From NCBI GenBank assembly GCA_031274845.1, contig JAISPN010000015.1, forward strand, positions 1-41,506: a stretch of 41,506 nt of DNA, in the 5' to 3' direction. The notes beneath the pieces are model-generated. The model was not told where the DNA came from, ran no database searches, and was given only the letters and a program-made list of their open reading frames with translations. Origin of the DNA: Acidobacteriaceae bacterium (GTDB lineage: Bacteria; Acidobacteriota; Vicinamibacteria; Vicinamibacterales; CAVVIG01). The translations under genes were made by a program, and so were the position numbers. Every line of letters starts with the position of its first letter. The stretch's first letter is position 1. Below are positions 17,589 to 27,181 of the stretch, in pieces.

Positions 17589-18137
17589 TCAGCGATCCGG
17601 AACCGGCACGATCTGAATCACCGTCGGAAATCGCGCGGGCTGGCCGCCGAGCTTGGGGTTCGGATAGCCCTGCGAGATCTGCGACTGGAAATCCTTGATC
17701 GTCACGCCGGGAGGAAACGCCATCGTATCCTCACGAAACTTCCCGACATCGAACTGATGCGTGGCCGGCGCGTCGAAGACGAGATCGCCGCGCTGCTTCA
17801 GGGCGTTTCTGTAGAACGTCACCAGATCGACAAACGAGGCGGTGGTGCCAAACAGGTAGAAGCGCTGTCCGCGGCCGGCGTCGTAGGAGACGAGAAACTG
17901 CGCGCCGGGATAGATCGGGACGCCCAGCATCGATTCGCTCGGCTGTCCGTCGGCGGTCGTGGCCGCTGGCGCTGATGGTGTTAATGGCTGCGCCGCGGGA
18001 GCCGTGGGCGGTGTGCCCGGCTGCGACGAAGGTGGCGTCTGCTGCGTGCCAGGTGTCGCCGGCCGTGGAAACGGTTGGGGCGCAGGCTGCTGCGCGGCAG
18101 AAAGCGCTGCGATCAAAAGGAGAGCACGTGCCAACAC
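17589..18137 (-). CDS. Exported Pro-rich protein of unknown function
   Basis: 182 residues from GTG. A short signal peptide (about 1-15, ending ALSAA) leads into a Pro/Thr/Ala/Gln-rich linker (about 16-65). A compact C-terminal domain follows (about 68-182: 'LGVPIYPGAQFLVSYDAGRGQRFYLFGT', 'VTFYRNALKQRGDLVF', 'GYPNPKLG'). Signal, disordered linker and small domain indicate a periplasmic or cell-surface protein. I do not recognise the family. A -10-like TACAAT (18149-18144) is 6 nt before the GTG, so the message may be leaderless. It is divergent from htpX. Confidence 0.75.
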   Translation of the reverse strand: MLARALLLIAALSAAQQPAPQPFPRPATPGTQQTPPSSQPGTPPTAPAAQPLTPSAPAATTADGQPSESMLGVPIYPGAQFLVSYDAGRGQRFYLFGTTASFVDLVTFYRNALKQRGDLVFDAPATHQFDVGKFREDTMAFPPGVTIKDFQSQISQGYPNPKLGGQPARFPTVIQIVPVPDR

Positions 18138-18143
18138 CCGAGC

Positions 18144-18191
18144 ATTGTACGACGAGGAACCGGCGGGTTCTTTTCTGCGTCTAGGTAGAAT
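18144..18191. promoter_or_regulatory. Divergent -10 hexamers between exported protein gene and htpX
   Basis: Minus strand: TACAAT (18149-18144), 6 nt from GTG 18137. Plus strand: TAGAAT (18186-18191), 8 nt from the htpX ATG 18200. Both match the -10 consensus at five of six positions. Their closeness to the start codons predicts leaderless or near-leaderless messages; no Shine-Dalgarno of useful strength is seen at either start. Confidence 0.4.
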
Positions 18192-18199
18192 AGGACATC

Positions 18200-19012
18200 A
18201 TGCCGAATGCTTTGAAAACCGCGCTGCTGCTTGGGACGATGAGCGCCTTGTTGCTCTTCATTGGCGAGTCGCTCGGCGGGGCGCAGGGGTTGGTCATCGG
18301 GTTCATCTTTGCGGTGGCGACGAACTTCGGGTCGTACTGGTTCTCCGACAAGGTCGTCCTGTCGATGTACAGCGCGAAAGCGGTGGGGCCGGATCACCGG
18401 TTGTATCGAACGGTCGAGCGTCTTGCGCAGCGCGCGGGACTGCCGATGCCGCGTGTCTACGTCATTCCCCAGATGTCGCCGAATGCGTTTGCGACCGGGC
18501 GTAATCCGCAGCACGCGGCGGTGGCCGCGACCGAAGGCATTCTGCAGATCCTGAACGATGACGAACTGGACGGCGTGCTCGCGCACGAACTCGCGCACGT
18601 GAAGCACCGGGATATTTTGATTAGCTCAATCGCGGCGACGCTGGCGGCGATGATCATGATGCTGGCGCGCTTTGCGATGTTCTTCGGCGGTAACCGCCGC
18701 GACGATCGTGGCGGCATGAATCCGCTGGTGCTGCTGCTTGCGCCGATTGCGGCGATGCTCATTCAGGCGGCCATTTCGCGGTCGCGCGAATTCGACGCCG
18801 ATGCTGGCGGCGCGGCGATTGCCGGGCATCCGGAAGGGCTCGTGAGCGCGCTTCGCAAGATCGAGAGCGCGTCTCGTCAAGTGCCGCTCGACGCCAACCC
18901 GGCGACGGCGCACATGTTCATCATCAAGCCGTTTTCGATTCAGGGGATGATGGGGCTCTTCAGCACGCACCCGCCGACCGAGCAGCGCATCAAGGCGCTG
19001 ATGTCGCGGTAG
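18200..19012 (+). CDS. htpX: HtpX-type zinc metalloprotease
   Basis: 270 residues, an M48-family inner-membrane protease that removes misfolded membrane proteins. Two N-terminal membrane spans (about 7-24 and 29-47) precede the soluble region. The zinc motif H129-E-L-A-H133 sits in 'VLAHELAHVKHRD', with the third ligand in 'SRSREFDADAGGA' (about residue 197). Two further hydrophobic stretches lie at about 140-158 and 175-190. The 'FSTHPPTEQRI' ending is typical. Conserved length and order support full function. Confidence 0.95.
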   Translation: MPNALKTALLLGTMSALLLFIGESLGGAQGLVIGFIFAVATNFGSYWFSDKVVLSMYSAKAVGPDHRLYRTVERLAQRAGLPMPRVYVIPQMSPNAFATGRNPQHAAVAATEGILQILNDDELDGVLAHELAHVKHRDILISSIAATLAAMIMMLARFAMFFGGNRRDDRGGMNPLVLLLAPIAAMLIQAAISRSREFDADAGGAAIAGHPEGLVSALRKIESASRQVPLDANPATAHMFIIKPFSIQGMMGLFSTHPPTEQRIKALMSR

Positions 19013-19017
19013 TCAGC

Positions 19018-20046
19018 TCAGCACTCCGCACGCGGCGCGCCGCCGTTCGCCTCGTCTCGTTCGCTGCGAGACGTGCGGTTCTTCATCCTGTAGCGATCCT
19101 GCAGCAGCGACACCATCGCCTTGACCTCCTTGCAATAGGCGTCGGGCGGATACTTCTTCGCGTAGAGCCGTTCGAATCGCGGCGTGAGGTGCGGGTAGTC
19201 GCGCGCGAGGAAGTTCATGAAGTGCGTGCGCGTGCCGTCTTGCAGATACATCACGTTGCAGCCGACAAAGCGCGCGCCGTGGTCCGCAATCGCTTTCACC
19301 GTGCGTTCGAGCTTCGATCGCGCGGACGAGAAGCCGGGGACGATCGGCGCCATGAGCACGCCGGCATTGATGCCGGCATCGACGAGATCGCGCACCGCGC
19401 GCAGGCGTTGAAGCGGATGAGCGGTGCCGGGTTCGAGCGCGCGCCAGGCGTCCTCGTCGACGGTGGGCACGCTGATATACACCGTACACGCCGCAACGGC
19501 CGACAGCGCCTTGAGCACATCGCGGTCGCGTACCACCATCGGTCCTTTGGTCACGAGGCTGGCCGGCGTGCGCGCGTGGGTCAACGCTTCGATCGCGCCT
19601 CGCGTCAACCGGTACTGGCCTTCGATGGGTTGATACGGATCGGTGGCAGTGCCAATCGCAACCTGCTCGCGATGCCAGCGAGGGTGATCGAGTTCCCGTC
19701 GCAACACCTCGACGAAGTTGTGCTTCACCAGGATGACGGAAGAAAACTCATCGTCGCTATCGAGCTCGAACTGACTGTGATAGCGGCGCGCGAAGCAGTA
19801 GTGGCACGCGTGGGTGCAGCCGCGGTACGGGTTGAGCGTCCAGTTGAACGGCATCCCCTGTACATGGTTGAGCGCCGAGCGGCAGCGCACCTCCTGATAG
19901 CGCGCCTTGTCAGCACGGCGTTCGGCGTCCGTGAGCGTGTCGACGCCTCCTTCCCGCACCAGATCCGCGACCTGCCGCAGCGTCGGCGTCCGCTGTCCGA
20001 GATCGAAGAGAAGCGGCTCACGTGGAGTGGGTGTCGTGCCGTTCAC
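19018..20046 (-). CDS. Radical SAM protein (SPL/PA0069-like)
   Basis: 342 residues from GTG 20046, which overlaps the stop of the upstream membrane-protein gene (GTGA). The radical SAM cluster motif is C77-x3-C81-x2-C84 within 'NPYRGCTHACHYCFARRYH', the form seen in the spore photoproduct lyase-like, PA0069-type family. 'VAIGTATDPYQPIEGQYRLTR' and 'LVTKGPMVVRD' follow in the barrel. Family members are uncharacterised or DNA-repair related, so the substrate is unknown. It is the last gene of the seven-gene run, and htpX converges on its end. Confidence 0.87.
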   Translation of the reverse strand: MNGTTPTPREPLLFDLGQRTPTLRQVADLVREGGVDTLTDAERRADKARYQEVRCRSALNHVQGMPFNWTLNPYRGCTHACHYCFARRYHSQFELDSDDEFSSVILVKHNFVEVLRRELDHPRWHREQVAIGTATDPYQPIEGQYRLTRGAIEALTHARTPASLVTKGPMVVRDRDVLKALSAVAACTVYISVPTVDEDAWRALEPGTAHPLQRLRAVRDLVDAGINAGVLMAPIVPGFSSARSKLERTVKAIADHGARFVGCNVMYLQDGTRTHFMNFLARDYPHLTPRFERLYAKKYPPDAYCKEVKAMVSLLQDRYRMKNRTSRSERDEANGGAPRAEC

Positions 20047-21671
20047 GGCGCGGGCTCCATCACCCACAACGCGGCCACGCCCACCGGATCTCGGTAGACG
20101 CCCCAGAACGTGAATTGCGGCCATTGCGCCATACGTAACATCAACGACGAGTACTGATCGTCTTTGAAAAATTCGCGGTGGAGCACGATATACCGCACGT
20201 CGTGGGCGTGCAAGTTGGCGATGGATGCTTCTTCGGGAAAGTACTCCATGCGCGCCAGCGTCTGGATGTAGTCGGACGGGTAGTAGCCGCTGTAGCCGTT
20301 AACGAGCGGATGCCAGTGCGAGCGCGACCAGAGCGCATAGAACGGGTCCGGGCCGGGGAGCTCGTTGGCGCGTGGCATCGGCAGTTCGACGACGACACCG
20401 GGTCCGAGCGTGTTCAGCATTCGGTAAACATCGCTGTCGCGAACAAACGATCCGCCGCTGACGTCGAGCGGCGTGGTCGAGCTCTCGACCGCGATCGCGA
20501 GCAGACATGCGACGGTGATCCCTGTCGCCGATATGCGCCGCACGCGTGTGGCGAGCGCGTCGGCGCCGAGCGCCGCCATGACGGCCAGCGCGCACGCGGC
20601 GAGCAAGCCCATGCGCGCGATGGCGCGCAGCCCTTCGAGGAACGTGATGTGATCGAGCAGCCATCGGTAGACGGGACCGTTCACGCCGAGCGAGAGCGTG
20701 ATGGCGGTGATGGCCACGACCGCGTAGATCGTCCACGTGCGCCGGTGGCGGCTGAAGATGCCAGCCACGGCGAGCAGCGTCACCACGAGCCCAGGAAAAA
20801 GACGCCGTTCATCGCCGCTGCCCCACAGATCCGCGGTCCATCCCCATAGGCGGCTGTACGAGGACGAGGTGAGGTAGCTTGAAAGGTGCGCGCTGTACTG
20901 GGCGATATCGTCAGGATTGCGTCCGCCGAGAACGTCGGCCGTACGTGCGTATTGCAGCGCGTACGGCGCGGCGAGCAGCAGCGCCGTCACCGCCGCGGCC
21001 GTGAGTGGCGCGAGACTGGCTTTCACTCGGCCGGTCGCGATGACGAGGAGCGGCACGAAGACGACCAGCAGGAGCGCCAGAAAGACGCTGTAGTAGACGC
21101 ACGACAGCACTTGCAGCGCGAAGAACAGGCCGGCAAGCGCGCCCATGCGCACCGAACTCGTCTCGCACGCGACGTGCAGCGCCCAGAGCGTGAGCGGAAC
21201 CCACATCGCCCATTGCATCTCCAGATGCATGATGTGCTCGATGCGGTACGGCGCCATCGTAAAGGCGGCCGCGGCCACGAGCGCCGGTCCCATCGCGCCG
21301 GTGAGATGACGTGCCAGCACGTAGACGCCGACGCCGCATCCGATGAAGCCGGCGAGGAGCATCGTGTTGTAGATTGCGATGGGTGGCGCGCCGATCCAGA
21401 AGAGCGGCGCGGCCAGCACCCCTTGCACCAGCATCGCATCCGAGTACGTGAGCGTGCGTTCGGCCGGGTAGAAGACGTTGCCGTTGAGCAGGTCGAGCGG
21501 CGCGCTCTTGAGCGCGTGCGCCACCCACGCCAGGCGCCAGATGCTGAAGTAGCTGTCCTGATGTTCGAAGAGCGCCGATCCGAAGTGCAGCAGATGTGGC
21601 CACGTGACGAGAATCGTCAGCAGGCCGCAGAGCACTGTTGCGATCGTCAGCTCGGTGAGCGGCTTTTTCAT
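20043..21671 (-). CDS. Polytopic membrane protein, GT-C glycosyltransferase-like
   Basis: 542 residues with roughly ten or more hydrophobic segments: the first at about 8-27, then 85-110, 120-140, 175-215, 225-245, 290-305, 315-330 and 355-375. A soluble C-terminal domain (about 400-542) ends 'VAALWVMEPAP'. An acidic residue (HQDSYFSIW, about residue 39) follows the first span in the extracytoplasmic loop, as in GT-C fold enzymes that use lipid-linked sugars. I cannot name the family with certainty. It overlaps the Rmd-like gene (ATGA) and the radical SAM gene (GTGA). The lptD and sugar-nucleotide neighbours suggest envelope glycan work. Confidence 0.75.
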   Translation of the reverse strand: MKKPLTELTIATVLCGLLTILVTWPHLLHFGSALFEHQDSYFSIWRLAWVAHALKSAPLDLLNGNVFYPAERTLTYSDAMLVQGVLAAPLFWIGAPPIAIYNTMLLAGFIGCGVGVYVLARHLTGAMGPALVAAAAFTMAPYRIEHIMHLEMQWAMWVPLTLWALHVACETSSVRMGALAGLFFALQVLSCVYYSVFLALLLVVFVPLLVIATGRVKASLAPLTAAAVTALLLAAPYALQYARTADVLGGRNPDDIAQYSAHLSSYLTSSSYSRLWGWTADLWGSGDERRLFPGLVVTLLAVAGIFSRHRRTWTIYAVVAITAITLSLGVNGPVYRWLLDHITFLEGLRAIARMGLLAACALAVMAALGADALATRVRRISATGITVACLLAIAVESSTTPLDVSGGSFVRDSDVYRMLNTLGPGVVVELPMPRANELPGPDPFYALWSRSHWHPLVNGYSGYYPSDYIQTLARMEYFPEEASIANLHAHDVRYIVLHREFFKDDQYSSLMLRMAQWPQFTFWGVYRDPVGVAALWVMEPAP

Positions 21672-22612
21672 GACGCGCTCGTCTGCGCGCGCCAGTACTC
21701 AAGGATGTCGTCCAGTGTGCGATCGAACGGGATAGTGGGTGTCCATCCGAGCTCATCGCGGATCCGCGACGGATCGCCGACGACAACGGGTTGATCGCTG
21801 GGGCGGTACCGCGCGGGATCGACGCGCACGACGATCGGGACTCTGGCGCGTTCGAGCAGCGCATCGAGGAGATCGCCAATGGTCAGGGCGCGGCCGGAGC
21901 AGACGTTGTAGGCGCGCCGGCGCTCGCCTCGCTCCATGATGCGCACGTAGGCGCGCACGGTGTCGCGGACGTCGGTGATGTCGCGGCGCGGATCGAGATT
22001 GCCGACCACGATTTCCGCCGGCTGACGCTGGGCTTCGATTGCCGCGATCTGCCGCGCGAACGACGCGGACGAAAACGACGAGGACTGTCGTGGGCCGATG
22101 TGATTGAAGGCGCGCGCGATGCAGATGGCAGGGCCAGTATCCGAGCCTTCGGCGGTTGTTTCCTGCGCCAGCTTGCTCAAGCCGTACGGCGTCTTCGGGA
22201 CGCGGGGGGCGTCCTCGTTCATCGGGGCGTCAGACGAGGCGTACACGAGCGCGGAGCTTGTGATGACGACGCGCGCGTCTGGCGCGTAGGTGCGCAACGC
22301 TTCGACGAGGTGATGCGTTCCGAGCACATTCGTGGACAGCGTTCTGGCCGTCGCGTTCCACGCATCGCCGACATGCGCGGCGCCCGCGCAGTGGTAGACG
22401 CGTGACGGTTTAAGGTGCGCCACGGCGGCGCGGACGGCGGCGCGGTCGAGCAGATCGACGCCCTGCCAAGTGACGCCAGTGAGTGGTGCGAGCGATGTGC
22501 CGGGCCGATGCCAGCCAACGAGCGGGTGCGTATCCGCGGAGGTGCGCAAGGCGTCGAGGAGATGACCGCCGGCGAATCCGGCAGCGCCAGTGATAAGCGT
22601 GGGTCTGCTCAT
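21668..22612 (-). CDS. NAD(P)-dependent sugar-nucleotide epimerase/reductase, Rmd-like
   Basis: 314 residues of the extended short-chain dehydrogenase family. The N-terminal nucleotide-binding motif is 'ITGAAGFAGGHLL' and the catalytic Tyr-x3-Lys is in 'TPYGLSKLA', with the preceding Ser in 'ITSSALVY'. 'FNHIGPRQSSSF', 'QIAAIEA', 'VGNLDPRRDITDVRDTVRAY' and 'YNVCSGRA' are close to GDP-6-deoxy-4-keto-D-mannose reductase (Rmd), which makes GDP-D-rhamnose. Other sugar-nucleotide reductases or epimerases are possible. ATG 22612 lies 7 nt after the lptD stop. Confidence 0.85.
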   Translation of the reverse strand: MSRPTLITGAAGFAGGHLLDALRTSADTHPLVGWHRPGTSLAPLTGVTWQGVDLLDRAAVRAAVAHLKPSRVYHCAGAAHVGDAWNATARTLSTNVLGTHHLVEALRTYAPDARVVITSSALVYASSDAPMNEDAPRVPKTPYGLSKLAQETTAEGSDTGPAICIARAFNHIGPRQSSSFSSASFARQIAAIEAQRQPAEIVVGNLDPRRDITDVRDTVRAYVRIMERGERRRAYNVCSGRALTIGDLLDALLERARVPIVVRVDPARYRPSDQPVVVGDPSRIRDELGWTPTIPFDRTLDDILEYWRAQTSAS

Positions 22613-22619
22613 TGCGCCA

Positions 22620-24920
22620 TCAATGCGGCACACCGCCGAGGCCGCCGCTGAACGGCGAGAAGCTGCCGATGCCGGCGAGGGTAAACGAGAGGAAGAATTG
22701 ATGGTCCGTGGGGACGCTTCCGTTGGTGGCCGCCGCGATGTTGGAACTCCGGTACTCCATCGCGATTCCGCAGCACTGCGCGTTGTAGAACGCCGACACA
22801 CGTTGCTGAAGAAATGACGAGCGCAGGATGTCGTAGTTCATCGTGTAGAGGACGCCGTACTTGTTGTCGGGTGTATGGACGTTGCTGTCGAAGTTGATGT
22901 AGTGGTTGAGGAAAGCCGGATCGTTGAATCCGGGGAGCGATGCGATGAAGAACGTCTTCGTCCACCCGGTGGAGATGCGTGCCCATGTGCCGTGCGTGTA
23001 GGTGCCTGTGGCCGATACCGTCCGCAACTCCCGGGTCGTGCTGTCGATCTCGGCGTTCGCGGACACGTTGATGCCCGTGGTGGGTGTTGTTTGCAGGCTC
23101 AGCTTGACCGGCGAGAAATTGCTTGGCGTGCTCCCGGTGAAGCTCGTGGCGTAGTTTGGATCGTGGAGTCCGGCCTGTGAGTCTGAGTAGTACGACTGCG
23201 AGATCCCAATGGAGACGATTTCAACCGGCCGGGAGATGGCGCCAATCCGCCGCTTCGCATAGAGGCGGTTGTTGATCCCGTAGGTGTAGGTCGTCGTGCT
23301 GCCGTAGGTGAAGTCGACGGTGTCGTTCTGGATGATCTGATTGAAGTTGTCGATGGCGGTTGTGCGCTGCACGGTGAAATTGGGTTCGATCGAGTGCTTG
23401 AAGCGCTCCGCGTAGCTGCTGTCGGGCGTGTTCCACACCCGGGTAAACACCGGTCCCACGATCTGCGAGGTCAAGGTGAAGTACTGACGGTTCAAGGGGA
23501 CATTGACGACTTGCTGCTGGTCGTCGAGGCTGCGGCTGTAGTACGTGTCGCGCCAGTCGATCGAGGAGTTGACCGTAAAGAACGGCCAGCGCGTCAGCGG
23601 CACGCGAATCCGCGGGTTGAAATCGAAACGGCTCACTGAATTGTCCTGGCCCGCGATGGGGACGCCATTGTCGGTGGCGAGGCGATCGAGGTGGGACACT
23701 TCGCCGAGGACGGTGAAGTAGATCGGCGCGGACGGGAACAACGGCTTCTCGGCGCGCGAGAGGTTGATTTTGGGTGACGATCCGAAGACCTGCGTCGCGG
23801 TGGGCGACGTGAATATTTCCTGACGATCGAATATGCCGCTCACCATGAACGAGTGCCAACTGCCAGCGACGTTGACGCCGTAGGACCGGGTGTTGCTGAC
23901 GGTGTTGTAGGCGTTGGTGTTGAGCGTCTGGTTGGTGTAGAGGCTTGAGAAGTAGTTGGCGTACGCGCGCGCGCGAAAGCCGAGCGGGAGCGTCTGGGTC
24001 ATGTTGCCGGTGATCGTCGTGCTGCGCTGTGACTCCTGCGTCGTGTCGCCTGTCTGCTGCCGTTCGTTGAGGATGTACGAATCGATCGTCCCGCTGTTGC
24101 CGCCACCGAAGTTGTAGCGGTATTCACCGCGCGTGCCGGTGCCGGTTTTCGAAAACCAGTCGTAGCCAATCGTCGCGTCCTGGCTGCGGTCGATGGCCCA
24201 GAAGAACGCGTTGTGGATGGTCTGGCCTCGTAGATTCGATGAGCCGTACACCGGGAGCAGGAAGCCGGTGGCGCGGCCATCTTCGTGCGTCGGGTAGTAC
24301 ATCCAGGGCAGATAGAACATCGGCACGCCCTTGACGCGCAGCACGGCCTGCTTCAGCACCGTGTAATGGTCAACGTTCAGCGTGATCGTGTCGGCCGTCA
24401 GATCCCATCGCGGGGTCGGCTGCTCGCACGTGCTGAACCCGCCGTTGGTGATCTTGTATTTCTTCGTCGCGATCTTCTCGACGGTTTCTCCGAAGAAGAC
24501 GACGTCGTTCGCCTGACCGGTTTGTTGTGGCGCGGTAAAGGCTGTTCCGGGGCGCGGCGGCTGCCGTCGCGGTTCGATGGTGGCAATCCCGGTCGCGTGG
24601 TAGAAGGTGCCGAGCGAAGTGCGCGTGTTGAAATCGGCGTGGTCGGCGGCGATCCGGTTCTTGCCCTGATTGAAGACGACATTCCCGCGCGCGATGGCGC
24701 GGTCCTCGTCTTCGAAGAACTCGACCTCATCCGCGTACAGCTTGGAATCCTCCCGCTCGAGCTCGACGGTATTGCTCAGCACCCAATGTTTGTCGCCCAC
24801 TTTTTCCTGACGGCCCGCCTTGACGGTGTAGCCGGCGATGTTCATGCTGAACTGTGCCCACGCCGCGCGCGAGGGCATGAGCACAGCGATCAGGACGAGC
24901 AATCCGATAAAGATTTTCAT
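22620..24920 (-). CDS. lptD: LPS-assembly protein LptD
   Basis: 766 residues. It is an outer-membrane protein that inserts lipopolysaccharide into the outer leaflet with LptE. A signal peptide (about 1-22, ending AAWA) precedes an LptA/OstA-like beta-jellyroll domain (about 25-115: 'LYADEVEFFEDEDRAIARGNVVF'). A long beta-barrel domain occupies the rest. Cysteines appear in 'FSTCEQPTPRWD' (about 180) and a CC pair in 'NAQCCGIAMEYR' (about 724). These correspond to three of the four LptD disulphide cysteines; the N-terminal one is not seen. Its presence implies an LPS-bearing outer membrane. It is the central gene of the minus-strand run. Confidence 0.93.
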   Translation of the reverse strand: MKIFIGLLVLIAVLMPSRAAWAQFSMNIAGYTVKAGRQEKVGDKHWVLSNTVELEREDSKLYADEVEFFEDEDRAIARGNVVFNQGKNRIAADHADFNTRTSLGTFYHATGIATIEPRRQPPRPGTAFTAPQQTGQANDVVFFGETVEKIATKKYKITNGGFSTCEQPTPRWDLTADTITLNVDHYTVLKQAVLRVKGVPMFYLPWMYYPTHEDGRATGFLLPVYGSSNLRGQTIHNAFFWAIDRSQDATIGYDWFSKTGTGTRGEYRYNFGGGNSGTIDSYILNERQQTGDTTQESQRSTTITGNMTQTLPLGFRARAYANYFSSLYTNQTLNTNAYNTVSNTRSYGVNVAGSWHSFMVSGIFDRQEIFTSPTATQVFGSSPKINLSRAEKPLFPSAPIYFTVLGEVSHLDRLATDNGVPIAGQDNSVSRFDFNPRIRVPLTRWPFFTVNSSIDWRDTYYSRSLDDQQQVVNVPLNRQYFTLTSQIVGPVFTRVWNTPDSSYAERFKHSIEPNFTVQRTTAIDNFNQIIQNDTVDFTYGSTTTYTYGINNRLYAKRRIGAISRPVEIVSIGISQSYYSDSQAGLHDPNYATSFTGSTPSNFSPVKLSLQTTPTTGINVSANAEIDSTTRELRTVSATGTYTHGTWARISTGWTKTFFIASLPGFNDPAFLNHYINFDSNVHTPDNKYGVLYTMNYDILRSSFLQQRVSAFYNAQCCGIAMEYRSSNIAAATNGSVPTDHQFFLSFTLAGIGSFSPFSGGLGGVPH

Positions 24921-24947
24921 GAGGCGTTGACAGGGGCTCTTTGGAGC

Positions 24948-26246
24948 CTACCACGCTCTTCCGAGGCTGGCGATGACATCGCCGAGTAAAAAAATTGATC
25001 CGGCAACCACGATGGACGTGTCGTGCTGCCACGCGCAATCGAGCGCCTCGACAGCCGAGGGCATCGTCAGCACGGTCAGCGCCGGCGCTTCCTGACCGAC
25101 GAGCGCGGCGAGCGCCTCAGGCGTATGCGACCTCGGATTTGATGCGCGCGTGACGATGAAGAGACTTGTCACCGGCGCGAGCGCGCGCACGATGGCGGCG
25201 GCGTCCTTGTCGTGCATCGCGGCAAAGACGATCGGATGACGGCGGCCTGTCGCCGCAAGGTGTGCCGCAAGCGCGATCGCCCCTTCCGGATTGTGCGCGG
25301 CGTCGAGCAAGGCCTCGCGGCCGTCGCTACGGCGTATCCGCTGTAGACGTCCGGGCCAGTACACATCGGCAAACGCGGCTCTCACCGCGTCGGCGTCGAG
25401 TGGCCATCCGCTGGCTTCGAGTGCTTCGAGCACGCGCACGGCAACCACCGCGTTCTCGACCTGATGGGCGCCGCCGAGCGAGAGCGACAGACGTCCGTAG
25501 TTGCGGCGGGGCGTACAGAGGTTGAAGTCGACGCGTTCGTCGCGCGTCGCGATGCCGGAAATCGTTGCGCCTTCGTGCGCGACGATGAGCGGCGCGTTGC
25601 GCGCGGCGGCGATTTCCTGGATGGCTGATAAAGCGGCAGGCGGCAGGTTGCCGACGACAACCGGGACGTCAGGCTTGATGATGCCCGCTTTCTCTCGCGC
25701 GATGCTCTCGAGCGAATCGCCAAGATAGCGTTCGTGATCGCGCGCGATTGTCGTGATGGCCGTCACCGCTGGCGTGAGGACATTGGTCGCATCCAGCCGG
25801 CCGCCGAGGCCGACTTCGAAGATGCCGATGCCGATGTTCGCGCGCCGGAACAGTTCGAATGCGGCTGCCGTCGTGACTTCGAAGAACGTCGGGTGTACGT
25901 CGAGTTCGCCGCGCTGCTGCAGATCGGTGATGACGTCACGTAGATGCGCGACGACATCCCGCAAGGCGTCAATGGGGACCGGCACGCCATCGATCGCGAA
26001 TCGTTCGGTGAGGCTGACGAGGTGCGGCGATGTGTAACGTCCCGTTCGCGCGTGGAGCCGCAGCGCTCGTTCGACCATGGCGGTCACCGAGCCTTTGCCG
26101 TTGGTGCCTGCGATGTGTACCGAGGGGAATGCCGTGTGCGGGTTGCCGAGGGCGCCGAGCAGCGTGCGGATGTTGCCGAGGCCGAACTTGATTCCGAAGT
26201 GCTCGAGGCTGAAGAGATAGTCGAGCGGGTCCTCGTGGTGTCTCAC
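24948..26246 (-). CDS. folC: Dihydrofolate/folylpolyglutamate synthase
   Basis: 432 residues from GTG 26246, overlapping the accD stop (GTGA). It is an ATP-dependent Mur-ligase-like enzyme that adds glutamate to dihydropteroate and/or reduced folates. 'FGIKFGLGNIRTLL' and the P-loop 'IAGTNGKGSV' (about 45-54) lie at the N-terminus. 'YTSPHLVSLTERFAIDG', 'FEVGLGGRLDATNVL', 'ARDHERYLG', 'KAGIIKP' and the C-terminal 'DAAHNPEGA' are all present. It links functionally with glyA and serves one-carbon metabolism. The accD-folC pairing is common in bacteria. Confidence 0.95.
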   Translation of the reverse strand: MRHHEDPLDYLFSLEHFGIKFGLGNIRTLLGALGNPHTAFPSVHIAGTNGKGSVTAMVERALRLHARTGRYTSPHLVSLTERFAIDGVPVPIDALRDVVAHLRDVITDLQQRGELDVHPTFFEVTTAAAFELFRRANIGIGIFEVGLGGRLDATNVLTPAVTAITTIARDHERYLGDSLESIAREKAGIIKPDVPVVVGNLPPAALSAIQEIAAARNAPLIVAHEGATISGIATRDERVDFNLCTPRRNYGRLSLSLGGAHQVENAVVAVRVLEALEASGWPLDADAVRAAFADVYWPGRLQRIRRSDGREALLDAAHNPEGAIALAAHLAATGRRHPIVFAAMHDKDAAAIVRALAPVTSLFIVTRASNPRSHTPEALAALVGQEAPALTVLTMPSAVEALDCAWQHDTSIVVAGSIFLLGDVIASLGRAW

Positions 26247-27163
26247 GAGCGCGGTGCGGACGCGTCGGTGCTCGCCTCGACGTTTACCAGCGGCGTGGCG
26301 GGGGGATTGACGGCCAAAGGTTCCGCTCCCATGAATCGCAGCGATCGGGCGAGCAGGCTCTTCATCTCGCGCCGATCGACAACGTAGTCGAGCATCCCTT
26401 TTTCAATCAGGAACTCCGATCGCTGGAAGCCTTCGGGCAGTTTCTGGCGAATCGTTTGCTCGATGACGCGTGGGCCGGCAAAGCCGATTTGCGCCTTCGG
26501 TTCGGCGATGTTGAGATCGCCGAGCATGGCGAAGCTCGCGGTGACGCCGCCGGTGGTCGGGTCCGTCAGGACGGCGATGTAGGGCAACCTGGCGCGATCG
26601 AGCCGCGCGAGGGCGCCGGAAATCTTTGCCATCTGCATCAGCGACAGCGCGCCTTCCATCATGCGCGCGCCGCCCGAGCAGCAGACGATGATGAGCGCGC
26701 GCTTGTCGGCGATCGCACGTTCGATCGCGCGGGTGATCTTTTCGCCAACGACGACACCCATGCTGCCGCCGATGAAGCCGTATTCCTGCGCGGCGATGAC
26801 GACCGGCAGCGAGTCGAGCGTGCCGGTGGCGACGAGCACGGCGTCTTTGACGCCAGTGGAGGCGATGCCGGCCTTGAGCCTCGATTTGTAGGTCTTGACG
26901 TCGGTGAACTGGAGCGGATCGGTCGAGACGAGGTTGGCGTCGTGCTCGGTCCACGGCCCGTCGAAGAGCATCCGCAGGCGTTCGGTCGCGTTGATGCGGA
27001 AGTGGTGCGCGCACTTCGGGCAGACGTTGAGATTGGCGGCGAGATCCTTGTTGTAGATCGCTTGCGCGCAACCGGGACATTTGATCCAGAGGCCTTCGGG
27101 CACGCGGCTCGGTTTTTCTCCGGCCGAGGCGATCGGTTTGCGCGTCTTCTTGAACCAGGCCAT
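26243..27163 (-). CDS. accD: Acetyl-CoA carboxylase carboxyltransferase subunit beta
   Basis: 306 residues. It transfers the carboxyl group from biotin to acetyl-CoA in malonyl-CoA formation, together with AccA (not in the window). The N-terminal zinc ribbon is complete: C29, C32, C48, C51. The crotonase-fold carboxyltransferase domain follows, with 'TGTLDSLPVVIAAQEYGFIGGSMGVVVGEKI', 'CCSGGARMMEGALSLMQMAK' and 'TDPTTGGVTASFAMLGDLNIAEPKA', whose parts are diagnostic. It lies 18 nt after the deoxynucleoside kinase gene and overlaps folC, so it is part of the seven-gene transcript. Confidence 0.97.
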   Translation of the reverse strand: MAWFKKTRKPIASAGEKPSRVPEGLWIKCPGCAQAIYNKDLAANLNVCPKCAHHFRINATERLRMLFDGPWTEHDANLVSTDPLQFTDVKTYKSRLKAGIASTGVKDAVLVATGTLDSLPVVIAAQEYGFIGGSMGVVVGEKITRAIERAIADKRALIIVCCSGGARMMEGALSLMQMAKISGALARLDRARLPYIAVLTDPTTGGVTASFAMLGDLNIAEPKAQIGFAGPRVIEQTIRQKLPEGFQRSEFLIEKGMLDYVVDRREMKSLLARSLRFMGAEPLAVNPPATPLVNVEASTDASAPRS

Positions 27164-27181
27164 GAACGTTCAGCTTACCAT